A stretch of 64,000 nt of DNA from Agaribacillus sp965228415 (lineage in GTDB: Bacteria; Bacteroidota; Bacteroidia; Cytophagales; Cyclobacteriaceae): the NCBI GenBank assembly GCA_965228415.1, contig OZ245814.1, forward strand, positions 2,790,001-2,854,000, written 5' to 3'. Below the pieces are notes generated by a model, which saw only the letters and a list, made by a program, of their open reading frames with translations, searched no databases and was not told where the DNA came from. Made by a program: the position numbers and the translations under genes. Each line of letters begins with the position of its first letter. The first letter of the stretch is position 1. This document shows, in pieces, positions 46,023 through 54,779 of the stretch.

Positions 46023-47006
46023 ATGTACACATCAGTAGATTACAAATTGAAAAAAGGCTTCAGGGATTTGTTTCCGGCATATGCAAGGCAATTGGACTCG
46101 GCGAAAAGCCAGGAGGAAATTTCAAAGCTTCATCAGGGTTTCCTATTGGAAACGAAACAGAATTTGGCCAATGTACTTGGCAAGAAAGTCGAGGAGTTGG
46201 ATGTAGCGGATTACTCAGCGCCGTTCCCACTGAAAATCGACCAATATGAATCGTTGATAAATGCCAGGGGCAATGCTATAAAAGCCCGGCTTCAGACCAT
46301 CATCGACGGTATGCAAGATCTAAATGGCATGAAAGGTGATGACGACACCGGCCTCGCCACAGCGCAACTTTTGCTGTCCGGCGCTTTGGGCCTCGGAAAA
46401 ATATCGTCTGAAAAATCGTTAGGTAGTATCGTTAGTGGTGCAACTGCGTCTGCCGCGGCGTATGCAGGTGTTTCCGTGGCTACTGTTGCGGTTGTTGCTG
46501 CCATTGCAGCGGTCGTTATCGTTGCGATCATTGTACCACTCATCTACTACATGCAAAAACCGGCAAATTGCCTGGTTCTGTTAATTAATGAACTTGACAA
46601 ACCGCTGGTATTCAAAGAGGATTATAATGAGCATGGCAAGCCCATGCTGGTGACTTCACCGCTTCCTACCGCCGTAGTGATTCCCAAAGTAGGCACTTAC
46701 GCAACCGCGGGATTTATCTCCACAGAAAAAGCTGAAAACGCTTTAGTGGGAACGCAGTATGGTTTTGCCATGGAATATGACGGGATCGACCTGGCATTTG
46801 GAGTAGAGTGCCCATTGACGGGTATTTATGAAGATAACAACTGCTTCTGCGCCATTGGAGAAACCGCGAAAAATGCTGCTATCAAAACGCAAAAGGAAAA
46901 TAAGCAAGCATATACTGCCTCCTCAGGAGGTATTAACCTGAGTATATATTGTAATTCCGGGGCAGGAAGTGTGGCCTATTACGTGGCGCGCGCTTATAAA
47001 GCGTAA
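46023..47006 (+). CDS. Unknown protein with long hydrophobic stretch and cysteine-bearing C-terminal domain
   Basis: The 327-residue protein has three parts. Residues 1-130 are helical and polar; ~133-177 is a long alanine/valine/isoleucine stretch (IVSGATASAAAYAGV then SVATVAVVAAIAAVVIVAII), long enough for a membrane hairpin; ~180-327 is a beta-rich domain with VECPL, CFC and IYC. There is no N-terminal signal. The plan, soluble helices, membrane hairpin and beta domain, recalls pore-forming or membrane-inserted effectors; I see no specific family motif, so this is only a structural guess. A palindrome lies upstream and a terminator-like hairpin at 47041. Confidence 0.5.
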   Translation: MYTSVDYKLKKGFRDLFPAYARQLDSAKSQEEISKLHQGFLLETKQNLANVLGKKVEELDVADYSAPFPLKIDQYESLINARGNAIKARLQTIIDGMQDLNGMKGDDDTGLATAQLLLSGALGLGKISSEKSLGSIVSGATASAAAYAGVSVATVAVVAAIAAVVIVAIIVPLIYYMQKPANCLVLLINELDKPLVFKEDYNEHGKPMLVTSPLPTAVVIPKVGTYATAGFISTEKAENALVGTQYGFAMEYDGIDLAFGVECPLTGIYEDNNCFCAIGETAKNAAIKTQKENKQAYTASSGGINLSIYCNSGAGSVAYYVARAYKA

Positions 47007-47040
47007 TTGTTATAATTTAAAGGCAAAAGCCTATTGCAGA

Positions 47041-47094
47041 AAGGGCCTTCCAAGAAGTCCAAAATCAATAATTAATTAGAAGGTCCTTCTGTTT
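47041..47094 (+). terminator. Terminator-like hairpin after the hydrophobic-stretch gene
   Basis: AAGGGCCTTC (47041-47050) pairs with GAAGGTCCTT (47079-47088), with one G-U pair, and is followed by CTGTTTT. It separates the 46023 gene from the 47331 gene. Confidence 0.5.
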
Positions 47095-47330
47095 TCCTAA
47101 CACAAAAAGTACCTGACTGACCCATGGCATAAAAATGCAGGATTGCGGGTTTTTCCCATTTGATGATGGGGTCCAGCCACGCGGAGACAGCCACCTGTTG
47201 GTCTCATCAGCAAAAATAAAATTGTGTAAGTAGAAAGCAATACGCTTTTAGAAGGCATCCTAAGACATTGATTAACACTCGTAGATGCCACCAACATGAA
47301 ATCAACTATAAAAATTTAAAACAGAAAATT

Positions 47331-47882
47331 ATGAGTAATTTCACATTAACAATCGCCAATAAATCTAATTCCACCCAAGACTGGATGGTCAGGGATGATA
47401 GTGATTATGTTATATGCCCAGGTCGTTTTACTACCGCCTACATTCAGATCAACAATGATTATACTTTTCATTTTTCGGTGACGACCGACGGCGGATTTGC
47501 CTATACTGCTCTAAAGTATTCATTGGCAACCGACCAATGGTCCTTAGAAACTGTAACACCTAATGAATGGGAGTTAACCCGGGAGGGAGACTTCATAACA
47601 CTAAGCTGTTTGTTAGAGGATGTAGATGATACTATTGACAGGCCTGCTTTTTCAGTGGATGGCAAGATGGCTAAAATTGGAGAACGGCAGGGAAAAACCA
47701 AATATCCTGCCTATCAACTTTACAAAGACAATACGGAGACCATCTATTGTAGCTCTTACAAAGTCAAAAACCATGCGGAAGGATCCGGCTGGATCAGCGA
47801 CTGTCTGGAGGCCCACAAAGGGACCAGTTGCTCTGGGAAACCATGGATCAGTCACCAGCAGTCTGGTGTGGTATGGCCTTGA
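47331..47882 (+). CDS. Hypothetical beta-rich protein, 183 aa
   Basis: No family is recognised. The ATG at 47331 is chosen because 47268 would add 21 unlikely residues. The N-terminal half is a beta pattern (SNFTLTIANKSNSTQDWMVRDDSD, YTFHFSVTTDGGFAYTALKY), and the tail is hydrophilic with cysteines (IYCSSYK, DCLEAHKGTSC). No signal. It follows the unknown gene at 46023 and ends at a strong hairpin (47922-47950), so the two may be functionally linked. Confidence 0.55.
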   Translation: MSNFTLTIANKSNSTQDWMVRDDSDYVICPGRFTTAYIQINNDYTFHFSVTTDGGFAYTALKYSLATDQWSLETVTPNEWELTREGDFITLSCLLEDVDDTIDRPAFSVDGKMAKIGERQGKTKYPAYQLYKDNTETIYCSSYKVKNHAEGSGWISDCLEAHKGTSCSGKPWISHQQSGVVWP

Positions 47883-47921
47883 AAGTCATCAATATTAATG
47901 TGATAAAGTTGAACGTGAGCT

Positions 47922-47950
47922 TCATGCACTGGTTTTTAGCCAGTGCATGA
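47922..47950 (+). terminator. Perfect 11-bp hairpin downstream of the 47331 gene
   Basis: TCATGCACTGG and CCAGTGCATGA are perfect complements around a 7-nt loop TTTTTAG. There is no T run after it, so it may be a stabilising 3' hairpin rather than a classical terminator. No gene lies up to 48098. Confidence 0.45.
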
Positions 47951-48098
47951 CTTCCGCAGCAAGGGTTTCCTCCCTCCTCTCACCTCAAGCCTTTCCTTTA
48001 CAACGAGACGTTGCCCAAGACAAATCACGGCCGAATTCCAAACACCGGACCCAAATAAAACTCAGCAACCGCAAAAAACAGACACATCACAATAATGC

Positions 48099-48473
48099 TT
48101 AATTTAGGGATAACTCTTTCAGGTCAAATTTGGAAAAATGTAATATGCCCTTTTTCAAGGTTTTTCTTTCAGATTGGTCGGGGTGACGGATCCAGTGAGC
48201 ATCAAAGGCGATGCCTTTGGATTCACGTGTGAGCTGGATATAAAAATGGGTATAACCATCAATTGAAGCCATGTACTGATTCCAATGAATTGAAAAAAGT
48301 AAAGAAAATGTATGCTTCCCGTTAGGTGTAATCACTCCTTCAATAGGGATCCTTCTTTGACCTTGTCCGGTGTCAAACCCAAAGTCTCCTGAAATCGTAT
48401 GATCGTCTAAACTTTCTATAAAGAGGGTATATCCCTGGTTGTTAAACCATGTGCCAATTAATTCCATTTCCAT
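48099..48473 (-). CDS. Small protein of unknown function resembling an avidin-type barrel, copy 2
   Basis: The 124-residue protein has the same motif order as 28077-28517: LIGTWFNNQG (compare streptavidin GTWYNQLG, with Asn kept), ISGDFGFDTG, IPIEGVI, FSLLFSIHW, SIDGYTHFYIQL and FDAHWIRH. No signal peptide. Likeness to avidin is at the level of strand order and a few residues, and alignment over the whole length was not possible here. It diverges from ParB-like copy 2. Confidence 0.5.
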   Translation of the reverse strand: MEMELIGTWFNNQGYTLFIESLDDHTISGDFGFDTGQGQRRIPIEGVITPNGKHTFSLLFSIHWNQYMASIDGYTHFYIQLTRESKGIAFDAHWIRHPDQSERKTLKKGILHFSKFDLKELSLN

Positions 48474-48624
48474 TGCCTTTTATTGTCGAAATACTATTTA
48501 AAATAGGAATCTAAATATTTTTAGCCAAAAATCAAACTAAAAACACTCGACATTTTCGAACAATTATTCGAAAATATTGGTTAATAATAAAAATTTTCCA
48601 CTGGGAAATAAGCAATTATTTCAA

Positions 48625-48632
48625 TATTTTTA
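48625..48632 (+). promoter_or_regulatory. -7-like box of ParB-like gene copy 2
   Basis: TATTTTTA corresponds to TATTTTTG in copy 1 and lies 30 bp before the ATG. Flanking GGGAAATAAGCAATTATTTC and TGATAACTGAACA are shared with copy 1. Confidence 0.45.
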
Positions 48633-48662
48633 CTGCTGCCTTAAAACTGATAACTGAACAAA

Positions 48663-49535
48663 ATGACGGTAACAATTAAACAAGAAGAAGCCTTAAAGAA
48701 GTATATTATTCCGTTAAGTAAGGAAGAATTTAATCTGCTGGAACAAAACATCCTGAAAGACGGTTGCCTGGACCCACTAAGGGTATGGGTAAATCAAAAA
48801 GGAGAGCATGTGCTGGTAGACGGTCACAACAGATTGAAGATTTGTGAAAAACACGGGATTGATTTTACAACAAAGCAGATGTCCTTCGACAGTCTGGAGG
48901 ATGCCAAAATATGGATGGCCAACAATCAATTGGGACGACGCAATCTGACGCCGGATCAGGTTAGCTATTACAGGGGGCTGAAATATGAAAGCCTGAAAAA
49001 GAACAATAAAGGGTACGCACAGGTAAAATCCGCAGGTCAAAATGAGCCGTGGACCTACGAGGTATTAGCGGAGGAATTCAAGGTAAGCGCCAGTACTATT
49101 AAACGCGACGCCAAATTTGCCAAGGCCCTGGATAAGATAGGTCAGACAAATGCTACCCTCAAATACGACATTTTATCCGGTGCAACTAAAGTTAAAAAAG
49201 CCGATATAATGTTGTTTGCGGATGTTGAAGACTATAAAAAGTTGAATTTTAAAAATGAGGCAGATCTTTACAATAAAGCCAACAGGCTGAGAAACAAAAT
49301 GCTGACTGAGATCGAAGGACAGCTCAAGCAAACTGAAATCGATCGCATTGAACGTGCCAAGGAAGAGCTTCAGGCCACGGATCCTATGTTCAATACAAGG
49401 GAGGCAAGGATCAACCGCATCAAGGGGCAAATACTGTCGGCTATGAACAAGGCCATTCAACACAATGACGCCAAAGCCTTCCAGGAGTTGGAAGGGCTTA
49501 TTAAAAAGTTGCACACGGTCTTGTTTGATGATTAA
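48663..49535 (+). CDS. ParB/Spo0J-like N-terminal domain protein, copy 2
   Basis: The 290-residue protein has the same features as copy 1 at 28699: DPLRVW and VDGHNRLKIC in the ParB fold, then EVLAEEFKVSASTIKRDAKFA as a helix-turn-helix and a coiled tail. By eye 82 of the first 100 residues match. Both copies keep their divergent small partner and their promoter, so the duplication covered the whole divergent unit. A role in chromosome organisation or nucleoid-level regulation is possible; no partition partner is visible. Confidence 0.85.
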   Translation: MTVTIKQEEALKKYIIPLSKEEFNLLEQNILKDGCLDPLRVWVNQKGEHVLVDGHNRLKICEKHGIDFTTKQMSFDSLEDAKIWMANNQLGRRNLTPDQVSYYRGLKYESLKKNNKGYAQVKSAGQNEPWTYEVLAEEFKVSASTIKRDAKFAKALDKIGQTNATLKYDILSGATKVKKADIMLFADVEDYKKLNFKNEADLYNKANRLRNKMLTEIEGQLKQTEIDRIERAKEELQATDPMFNTREARINRIKGQILSAMNKAIQHNDAKAFQELEGLIKKLHTVLFDD

Positions 49536-49692
49536 TTGCTTATTAGGAAATCATACCTGACATAGATTGAAATAAGATCCGACCGAGTCCCTCTGCCATT
49601 CGATTTTTGCAGGGGTTGGGGACGGGTATCAAGGCGGTATCAGCGGACCGACTGATTTTGGAAGCACCAGCTACTAATGAGAGCACCGTAGT

Positions 49693-50790
49693 TTATGGCA
49701 ACAGGCGCTGAATATCCGCCTCAATGCGCTCGCGGTCAAATCCGTAATACACCGATTTGGTAATACCTTCCTTGTCGATCAACATATAGGTGGGATAAGA
49801 AGTAATGTCTAAAGTCTCCCGAATCGCTTTGTTACCTTTCAGGTTGACAAAGGTAATTCCCTTTTTCTTAACCAGTTTTTTAGCATTGGTTTCGTTCTCT
49901 GTGACGATACCAAGCACTTGCAATTTATCAGCGTATTTATGCTTTAACTGTTCCACTTTTGGCATCGACCTGACACAAGGGGCACACCATACTTCCCAGA
50001 AGTCAATCAGTGTTAATTGCCCGGTTGGAAGATTGATCACCTTGCTGTCATCCTGTAAATCTGGCAATGAAATGGCAGGAAACGCCTTGTTCAGCAATTT
50101 ACTAGGTGCAGGAGCTGCTGGTGTTATGAGGGAATAACCCCGGATCATATCGGTATAGGCGGCCACAGAATTTTCAACCTGATCGTTGATTTTTATGTCA
50201 CTTAAAGTCATTTGGTTTACAGCCACATTTCCCAATTTTGTGCTGTATTCAACCCATTTAACAGGCAAAAAGCTTTTTTGATCCAATTCAACCAACTTCA
50301 TCTGGCCGGTTATGTCATGTATGGTATCATCTTCAAAAGTGTAGGTAATCACATAGCGTTCCGGCGTTGTTGTCAACGTGACAGATTTGTAATTGTCATA
50401 TAGCTTAAACAGGTCCGGCACGATCATTTGCCCGCCGGGTTTTCCCAAAAAATGTTTACCGGTTTTTGCTTTTTTAAAACTTTTGGCCGCTTCGGTAATA
50501 TCAAATCCCATTCCGTTGTCATAAAAATGGGTTTGTTTTACATCATCGCGCTTGCCATAGTAAGAAAAACCAAATACACTGTCCAACTGGTTGCGCTCCA
50601 TGAAAGCATATCCCTGGTTATTCCAAACACTGCCGGAAAAAAAAGTATCAATTCGATTTACCCGGTATTCAATTTTTTGGATGGTATCTAAATGCTGATA
50701 ATATCTGGCTAATACGTAATCCACATTTTCTTGCTGTGCGCAACGAATGAAAATAAAGGGCAAAATCAAAAATATTGGGAATTGCTTCAT
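49693..50790 (-). CDS. TlpA-family disulfide reductase lipoprotein
   Basis: About 365 residues from ATG 50790. A lipoprotein signal (lipobox FIRC) leads into a long beta-rich region (~25-215) of unrecognised type. The C-terminal thioredoxin fold (~220-365) has FWEVWCAPCVRSMPKV with the CxxC motif, followed by KKGITFVNLKGN. It acts as a periplasmic thiol reductase, and its N-domain differs from the DUF4369 protein at 1667. Convergent with ParB-like copy 2. Confidence 0.88.
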   Translation of the reverse strand: MKQFPIFLILPFIFIRCAQQENVDYVLARYYQHLDTIQKIEYRVNRIDTFFSGSVWNNQGYAFMERNQLDSVFGFSYYGKRDDVKQTHFYDNGMGFDITEAAKSFKKAKTGKHFLGKPGGQMIVPDLFKLYDNYKSVTLTTTPERYVITYTFEDDTIHDITGQMKLVELDQKSFLPVKWVEYSTKLGNVAVNQMTLSDIKINDQVENSVAAYTDMIRGYSLITPAAPAPSKLLNKAFPAISLPDLQDDSKVINLPTGQLTLIDFWEVWCAPCVRSMPKVEQLKHKYADKLQVLGIVTENETNAKKLVKKKGITFVNLKGNKAIRETLDITSYPTYMLIDKEGITKSVYYGFDRERIEADIQRLLP

Positions 50791-51076
50791 GGTATTGGGT
50801 TTATGGTGCAATAATAATATAAATCTTTTTATTATGGTTAACGATCGGCTGGCTTATTTTTAAAATGTACCGCTTAACCGGCAACGTGTCTGAAAGATGA
50901 GTTGATGATTCTGACCTATTTTTAGGACAGATCTTAAACATAGCAAGAAATGACTATCTGGGATTGAGATCTGAAAGATTATCGGTTGAAAATTGGTTGT
51001 TTTTAGGGGTTGACTTTTTGATGGGAAATTTGTAGGTAGATAAGAATTTAAGATAGATCGATGGAAAAGAAACCAT

Positions 51077-52036
51077 ATGTCTTATATGAATCCTGTTATA
51101 GAAAATATCGACACCTTTCAAATAGAAGGGGAAGTGTTAAAAAAAAGTGATGTCAGCGGCATCGGCGCTTTCGGTAAGTGGATGATCATTGGCAGCGATG
51201 AGGGTTCACATATACAAATTTTGAAACGTGAGGAGCAGGTACTTCAGGTGATAGAGCCTCCTCTTCATTTAATACCCAATAATTCTAAGCAAAAAGAGGT
51301 TGATATTGAAGCCATTACACACGATGGACATGGTACCTTTTATGTGCTGGGCTCCCATTCGGCCAAAAGGAAAAAAGTAACGGAAGACCGAAGTTACCGG
51401 AAAAACCGCAAAAGAATTCGGCAAGTAAAGCAGGAGAAATCAAGAAGCAATTTATTTAGACTGAAATTTGATCTTTCAGGTATGTCCATGGAAGATAATA
51501 CCTCAACCGATCTGGATACTATTTTTGAACGGGATAAAATTCTAAAATTATTTAATGGCATTCCCAGTAAAGAAAACGGCATTGATCTGGAAGGAATTGC
51601 TTTTCGGGACGGTCAACTCTTTTTAGGTTTTCGGGGGCCGGTCCTTCGGGAAAATTTTGTACCGATAATCGTAACCACTTTTGAAGATACCAAAGACTAT
51701 GAAATGCGATTTGTGGACCTCAATGGAAAGGGCATCAGAGACCTGGTGGCTGTAAACAATGGATTTCTAATTGTCGCCGGCCCGGTATCAAAAGGAGATA
51801 ACCGGTTTTATTTACATTTTTGGAACGGCCAGGATGAAATTCCCGGCCATGACAGGATTATTGAAAAAAACCAGTGTATTGGTGAGATCCCAACACCACA
51901 TCCGGAAGCCAAGGCTGAAGGAATTACGATTTTGGAAGAGAACGAAGACTACTATAAAGCCATCATCATTTTTGATGGGGTGGATTTGACGGAGCTTCCG
52001 GTTTTTAGCATTCTCAAACAAAATAAAATGGTGTAG
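51077..52036 (+). CDS. DUF3616 domain protein
   Basis: The 319-residue protein has the DUF3616 order of blocks: DVSGIGAFGKWMIIGSDEGSHIQI near the start, DIEAITHDGHGTFYVLGSHS, then GIDLEGIAFRDGQLFLGFRGPVL, and a late EAKAEGITILEE. It appears cytosolic and propeller-like. DUF3616 has no proven function. An ATG further in (51083) is an alternative start. It stands alone. Confidence 0.85.
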   Translation: MSYMNPVIENIDTFQIEGEVLKKSDVSGIGAFGKWMIIGSDEGSHIQILKREEQVLQVIEPPLHLIPNNSKQKEVDIEAITHDGHGTFYVLGSHSAKRKKVTEDRSYRKNRKRIRQVKQEKSRSNLFRLKFDLSGMSMEDNTSTDLDTIFERDKILKLFNGIPSKENGIDLEGIAFRDGQLFLGFRGPVLRENFVPIIVTTFEDTKDYEMRFVDLNGKGIRDLVAVNNGFLIVAGPVSKGDNRFYLHFWNGQDEIPGHDRIIEKNQCIGEIPTPHPEAKAEGITILEENEDYYKAIIIFDGVDLTELPVFSILKQNKMV

Positions 52037-52130
52037 TATTAAAAGAATGGATCAAAAGAAAAGTAACAGGCACCTCGAAAAGACATTTGTTTAAAATCCT
52101 TGAAGAGAAGGCTATCCCAATTTTACTATG

Positions 52131-52625
52131 CTAAAAAGCGCTTTTCCCAATGAAATCAGTCCATTTGGTCGTAGATCTATATTGATACTCCCGCCACCTT
52201 CTTATCTTTCCTTTTGAAACGTGGACGATGGCAATCCCATGACTTAATCGCCCTTTGTAGGCAAAGGTGTATTCTCCTGTTCCAATTTGTCGTTCTTCAT
52301 CAAAAACCAGATGATGCCATGTCATATTCATAGGATCTGCCCGTCCTTCGACGCCTCCAAAAAATTCGAAGAGTTCATTCCTTCCCTGGTAAAGCTGTTG
52401 ATCCGGTGGTTCTATATATACTGCGTCCTTTGTAAAACAATCAGCAGCGGCTCGGGCGTCACCGTTTTTCCAACCTTCGGCTACACGCCACAAGAGCTGT
52501 CTGAATTGTTTATCGTTTAAATGATCTGAAACCACCGATCGGGATTGATTGGTGGCTTCTCTATTATCGTTACATGCGCTTAAAACTAAAGAACAGGCCG
52601 TTAGTACGGTAATTATAACCTTCAT
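52131..52625 (-). CDS. SnoaL-like/DUF4440 NTF2-fold lipoprotein
   Basis: The 164-residue protein has a lipoprotein signal (lipobox LSAC) and a ~125-residue NTF2-type cone fold with WRVAEGWKNGDARAAADCF, the FTKDAVYIEPPD strand, WHHLVFDEERQIGTGEYTF and the C-terminal GKIRRWREYQY. Related proteins are nuclear-transport-factor or ketosteroid-isomerase-like enzymes; the activity here is unknown. An exported version may bind a small ligand. The small secreted-protein gene lies 41 bp upstream on the same strand. Confidence 0.8.
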   Translation of the reverse strand: MKVIITVLTACSLVLSACNDNREATNQSRSVVSDHLNDKQFRQLLWRVAEGWKNGDARAAADCFTKDAVYIEPPDQQLYQGRNELFEFFGGVEGRADPMNMTWHHLVFDEERQIGTGEYTFAYKGRLSHGIAIVHVSKGKIRRWREYQYRSTTKWTDFIGKSAF

Positions 52626-52666
52626 GTTGTATACTAAATAGATAATTTTGGCTTCGCTGGGAATCC

Positions 52667-53065
52667 CTATTTGATGGGAAACGTCACATAAAACTGTTTG
52701 TTGACAGGGCTTTTGTCTTCTTCGGCTTTGATCACCTTGAGTTTCAAGGCAAACATATCTCCTGGTCTGGCTAATTCCGCAAATGTTGTCAGATCAAAGC
52801 TGTTCCCTTGCACTGATTTGGTAGGAGAAACCAGTCTGGAACCCCGGGCCAAGGATATTTCAAAGGCATCAACACGCATATTTTCAACATTGGCACTAAC
52901 GGTCATCGGCGCAAATTCAGAAATCTTGAGGCCTTCTCTCCTTAAATCTCTATCTTCCAGGCCTTTCACCTTAATGGTAAAATCACTGAACGTTGCCTTA
53001 GTAAACGCGCTGGTAAAAAAGGATATCAATACAATGAGCAGGGTGGATTGCAGGAAAGTTTTCAT
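52667..53065 (-). CDS. Small secreted protein of unknown family, 132 aa
   Basis: It has a Sec signal (MKTFLQSTLLIVLISFFTSAF) and a beta-sandwich-like mature part (DFTIKVKGLEDRDLRREGL, MTVSANVENMRVDAFEISLA, MFALKLKVIKAE). No family was recognised. It precedes the NTF2-fold lipoprotein gene on the same strand, possibly an operon. Confidence 0.65.
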   Translation of the reverse strand: MKTFLQSTLLIVLISFFTSAFTKATFSDFTIKVKGLEDRDLRREGLKISEFAPMTVSANVENMRVDAFEISLARGSRLVSPTKSVQGNSFDLTTFAELARPGDMFALKLKVIKAEEDKSPVNKQFYVTFPIK

Positions 53066-53690
53066 AACAAAAAGTGTTTAGTTGGCTAGTTAGTTTTTAT
53101 TATAACGTTGCAATCTTTATTTATTTTGTTGAAATGGGGGGATAAATTCCTTTATTGAAATAGGAAATTGCAAAGTACCTTGGCAGAACAATATTTGAGT
53201 AAGAATATTGAAGTGAGCGCCTGCCAGGAACACCTCATGCTAATTTACATCATTGTAAGGATGGGCTACTTCATCAGTCAGGGGTGTGGCCTCCTATTAC
53301 CAACAGGATTGGGGTATTCTGCAGGTGGCTGATTATATAAAAAAGACGCATTGCCAAACTTGTGCCAATCAGGTAATGAAAATTGCTGAAGTATGGCTGG
53401 CTATTTCAGTCAAATAGTGTCAGTTGATATTGGTAGGCTATTTATACATTGGAAAATAAATTATTACGTTTACATATTTACAATGTGGAAAAAACTTAGT
53501 AATTTAAAGATTAAGACTACAAATTTTATTTAACGCACAATTTTCAATCAGCTTGACTCTTGGGTATCGCCGGTGAAGTGATATAATTCTTTCCTTGCGC
53601 CGGTCCAACTTGGGATAACCCCAGCTATGTTGCATTACCAGGATGTTGGCGTATGTACAATTTATGATAATCATATAGACGGATTAAATA
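53066..53690. other. Intergenic region upstream of the biosynthetic cluster, no gene recognised
   Basis: A 625-bp gap without a supported ORF, repeat or clear promoter. A weak TACGTTTA at 53465-53472 resembles a -7 box without a fitting -33 element. It separates the natural-product genes from the secreted-protein gene. Confidence 0.5.
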
Positions 53691-53711
53691 TTGGAAACGA
53701 TTAAAATTTTT

Positions 53712-54458
53712 ATGATTAGGAGCGCTTTCCTAATTTTTTGCTTTGCCCTATCCCCTTTATTGATAGTTAACAGTATCAGCCATAAACGACGGGTCAAAAA
53801 AAAACCCTTCGGTAAAAGTATTGTTGTGAGAATATGTAACCGCTACCCTTTTGGCTATCAGATATATAACTTCATCATGAATTTTCCCTTGGGAAATAAT
53901 GTCTATTCCATCCTACCCAAATTATCAGGTAGGGTTTTACAGGTGGGTTGTGGGACGGGTGCACTGAATAAATACCTGAAATCCCATCATAAATTGCGGG
54001 AAGCAGAACTCTTTAACCTAGACACCAACATCAACTCCATCCATTATGGGGTTAGAACCGGAGCCTATCAAGATTTTATACATGCGGATATCTGCGATGT
54101 ACCGGTGGAAGATGAAAAATTTGATATGATCGTGTTTGCCAGATGTTTTCACCACTTAAGGGCTCCAAAAAAGGCTTTCAAAGAGTGTGAGCGTCTCTTA
54201 AAAAAGGGAGGCGTCATCATTATTAGTGATGTTGTGAGCCTTTCAAAAGCAGACCCGGATAAAAGTTTCATGATGAATTCAAATTTTGATGGTTTGATTT
54301 GGAGATATAACAAAACCGCCTTTAAAGGATTTATAGCCAAAACGATACCGGCAACATTGCAGATCAAATCGGTAGATTATATCAGACAAAGGAATATTAC
54401 CAATTACAATACTTTTTTTCCCAATACCGATGGGCTCGCCATCATCGAAAAAGTTTAA
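53712..54458 (+). CDS. Class I SAM-dependent methyltransferase
   Basis: About 248 residues from the ATG at 53712 (a TTG at 53691 is an alternative). An N-terminal hydrophobic segment (SAFLIFCFALSPLLIVNSI) may anchor it. The Rossmann domain shows motif I VLQVGCGTGALNKYL, motif II region FNLDTNINSI, acidic HADICDVP, and DMIVFARCFHHLRAPKKAF. It transfers a methyl group from S-adenosylmethionine to an unknown acceptor. It opens the compact biosynthetic set and lies 48 bp before the carrier protein gene. Confidence 0.85.
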   Translation: MIRSAFLIFCFALSPLLIVNSISHKRRVKKKPFGKSIVVRICNRYPFGYQIYNFIMNFPLGNNVYSILPKLSGRVLQVGCGTGALNKYLKSHHKLREAELFNLDTNINSIHYGVRTGAYQDFIHADICDVPVEDEKFDMIVFARCFHHLRAPKKAFKECERLLKKGGVIIISDVVSLSKADPDKSFMMNSNFDGLIWRYNKTAFKGFIAKTIPATLQIKSVDYIRQRNITNYNTFFPNTDGLAIIEKV

Positions 54459-54506
54459 GGGTACCATACAGATAAAACAATTTTTAACCACAAATAACTA
54501 TAGCAT

Positions 54507-54779
54507 ATGGAAATAGATGTGATCACTTCAAAACTAAAGATGATTATCAGTGAAATAAAAGAAGATGAAACGCTGGTGTCCAGCATTAACCATAATGACG
54601 ATCTGATCAACGAGGTTGGATTGGATTCTTTGGAAATGATCGATTTTATGCTGCAGATAGAGGAAGCATTTTCCGTGCAGTTGGACTTTGACAAAATCGA
54701 CTTCAGCGATCTAAAGTCCATAAAATCGTTAGCCGAATTCCTGTCCGGACAATACAAAAGTAATGGAAAAGTAGCATGA
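54507..54779 (+). CDS. Acyl carrier protein
   Basis: The 90-residue four-helix carrier has the phosphopantetheine site GLDSLEMIDF at ~38, with the Ser of DSL. Length and acidity are typical. It carries an acyl or aminoacyl group as thioester for the neighbouring enzymes. It overlaps the ATP-grasp gene by 4 bp, so both are translationally linked. It is distinct from the carrier domain inside the synthetase at 58550, suggesting two carrier steps. Confidence 0.93.
   Translation: MEIDVITSKLKMIISEIKEDETLVSSINHNDDLINEVGLDSLEMIDFMLQIEEAFSVQLDFDKIDFSDLKSIKSLAEFLSGQYKSNGKVA

Noticed and set aside
49536..49692. Possible hairpin CCCTCTGC/GCAGGGG
   Set aside because: Too many mismatches and no T run; not convincing.
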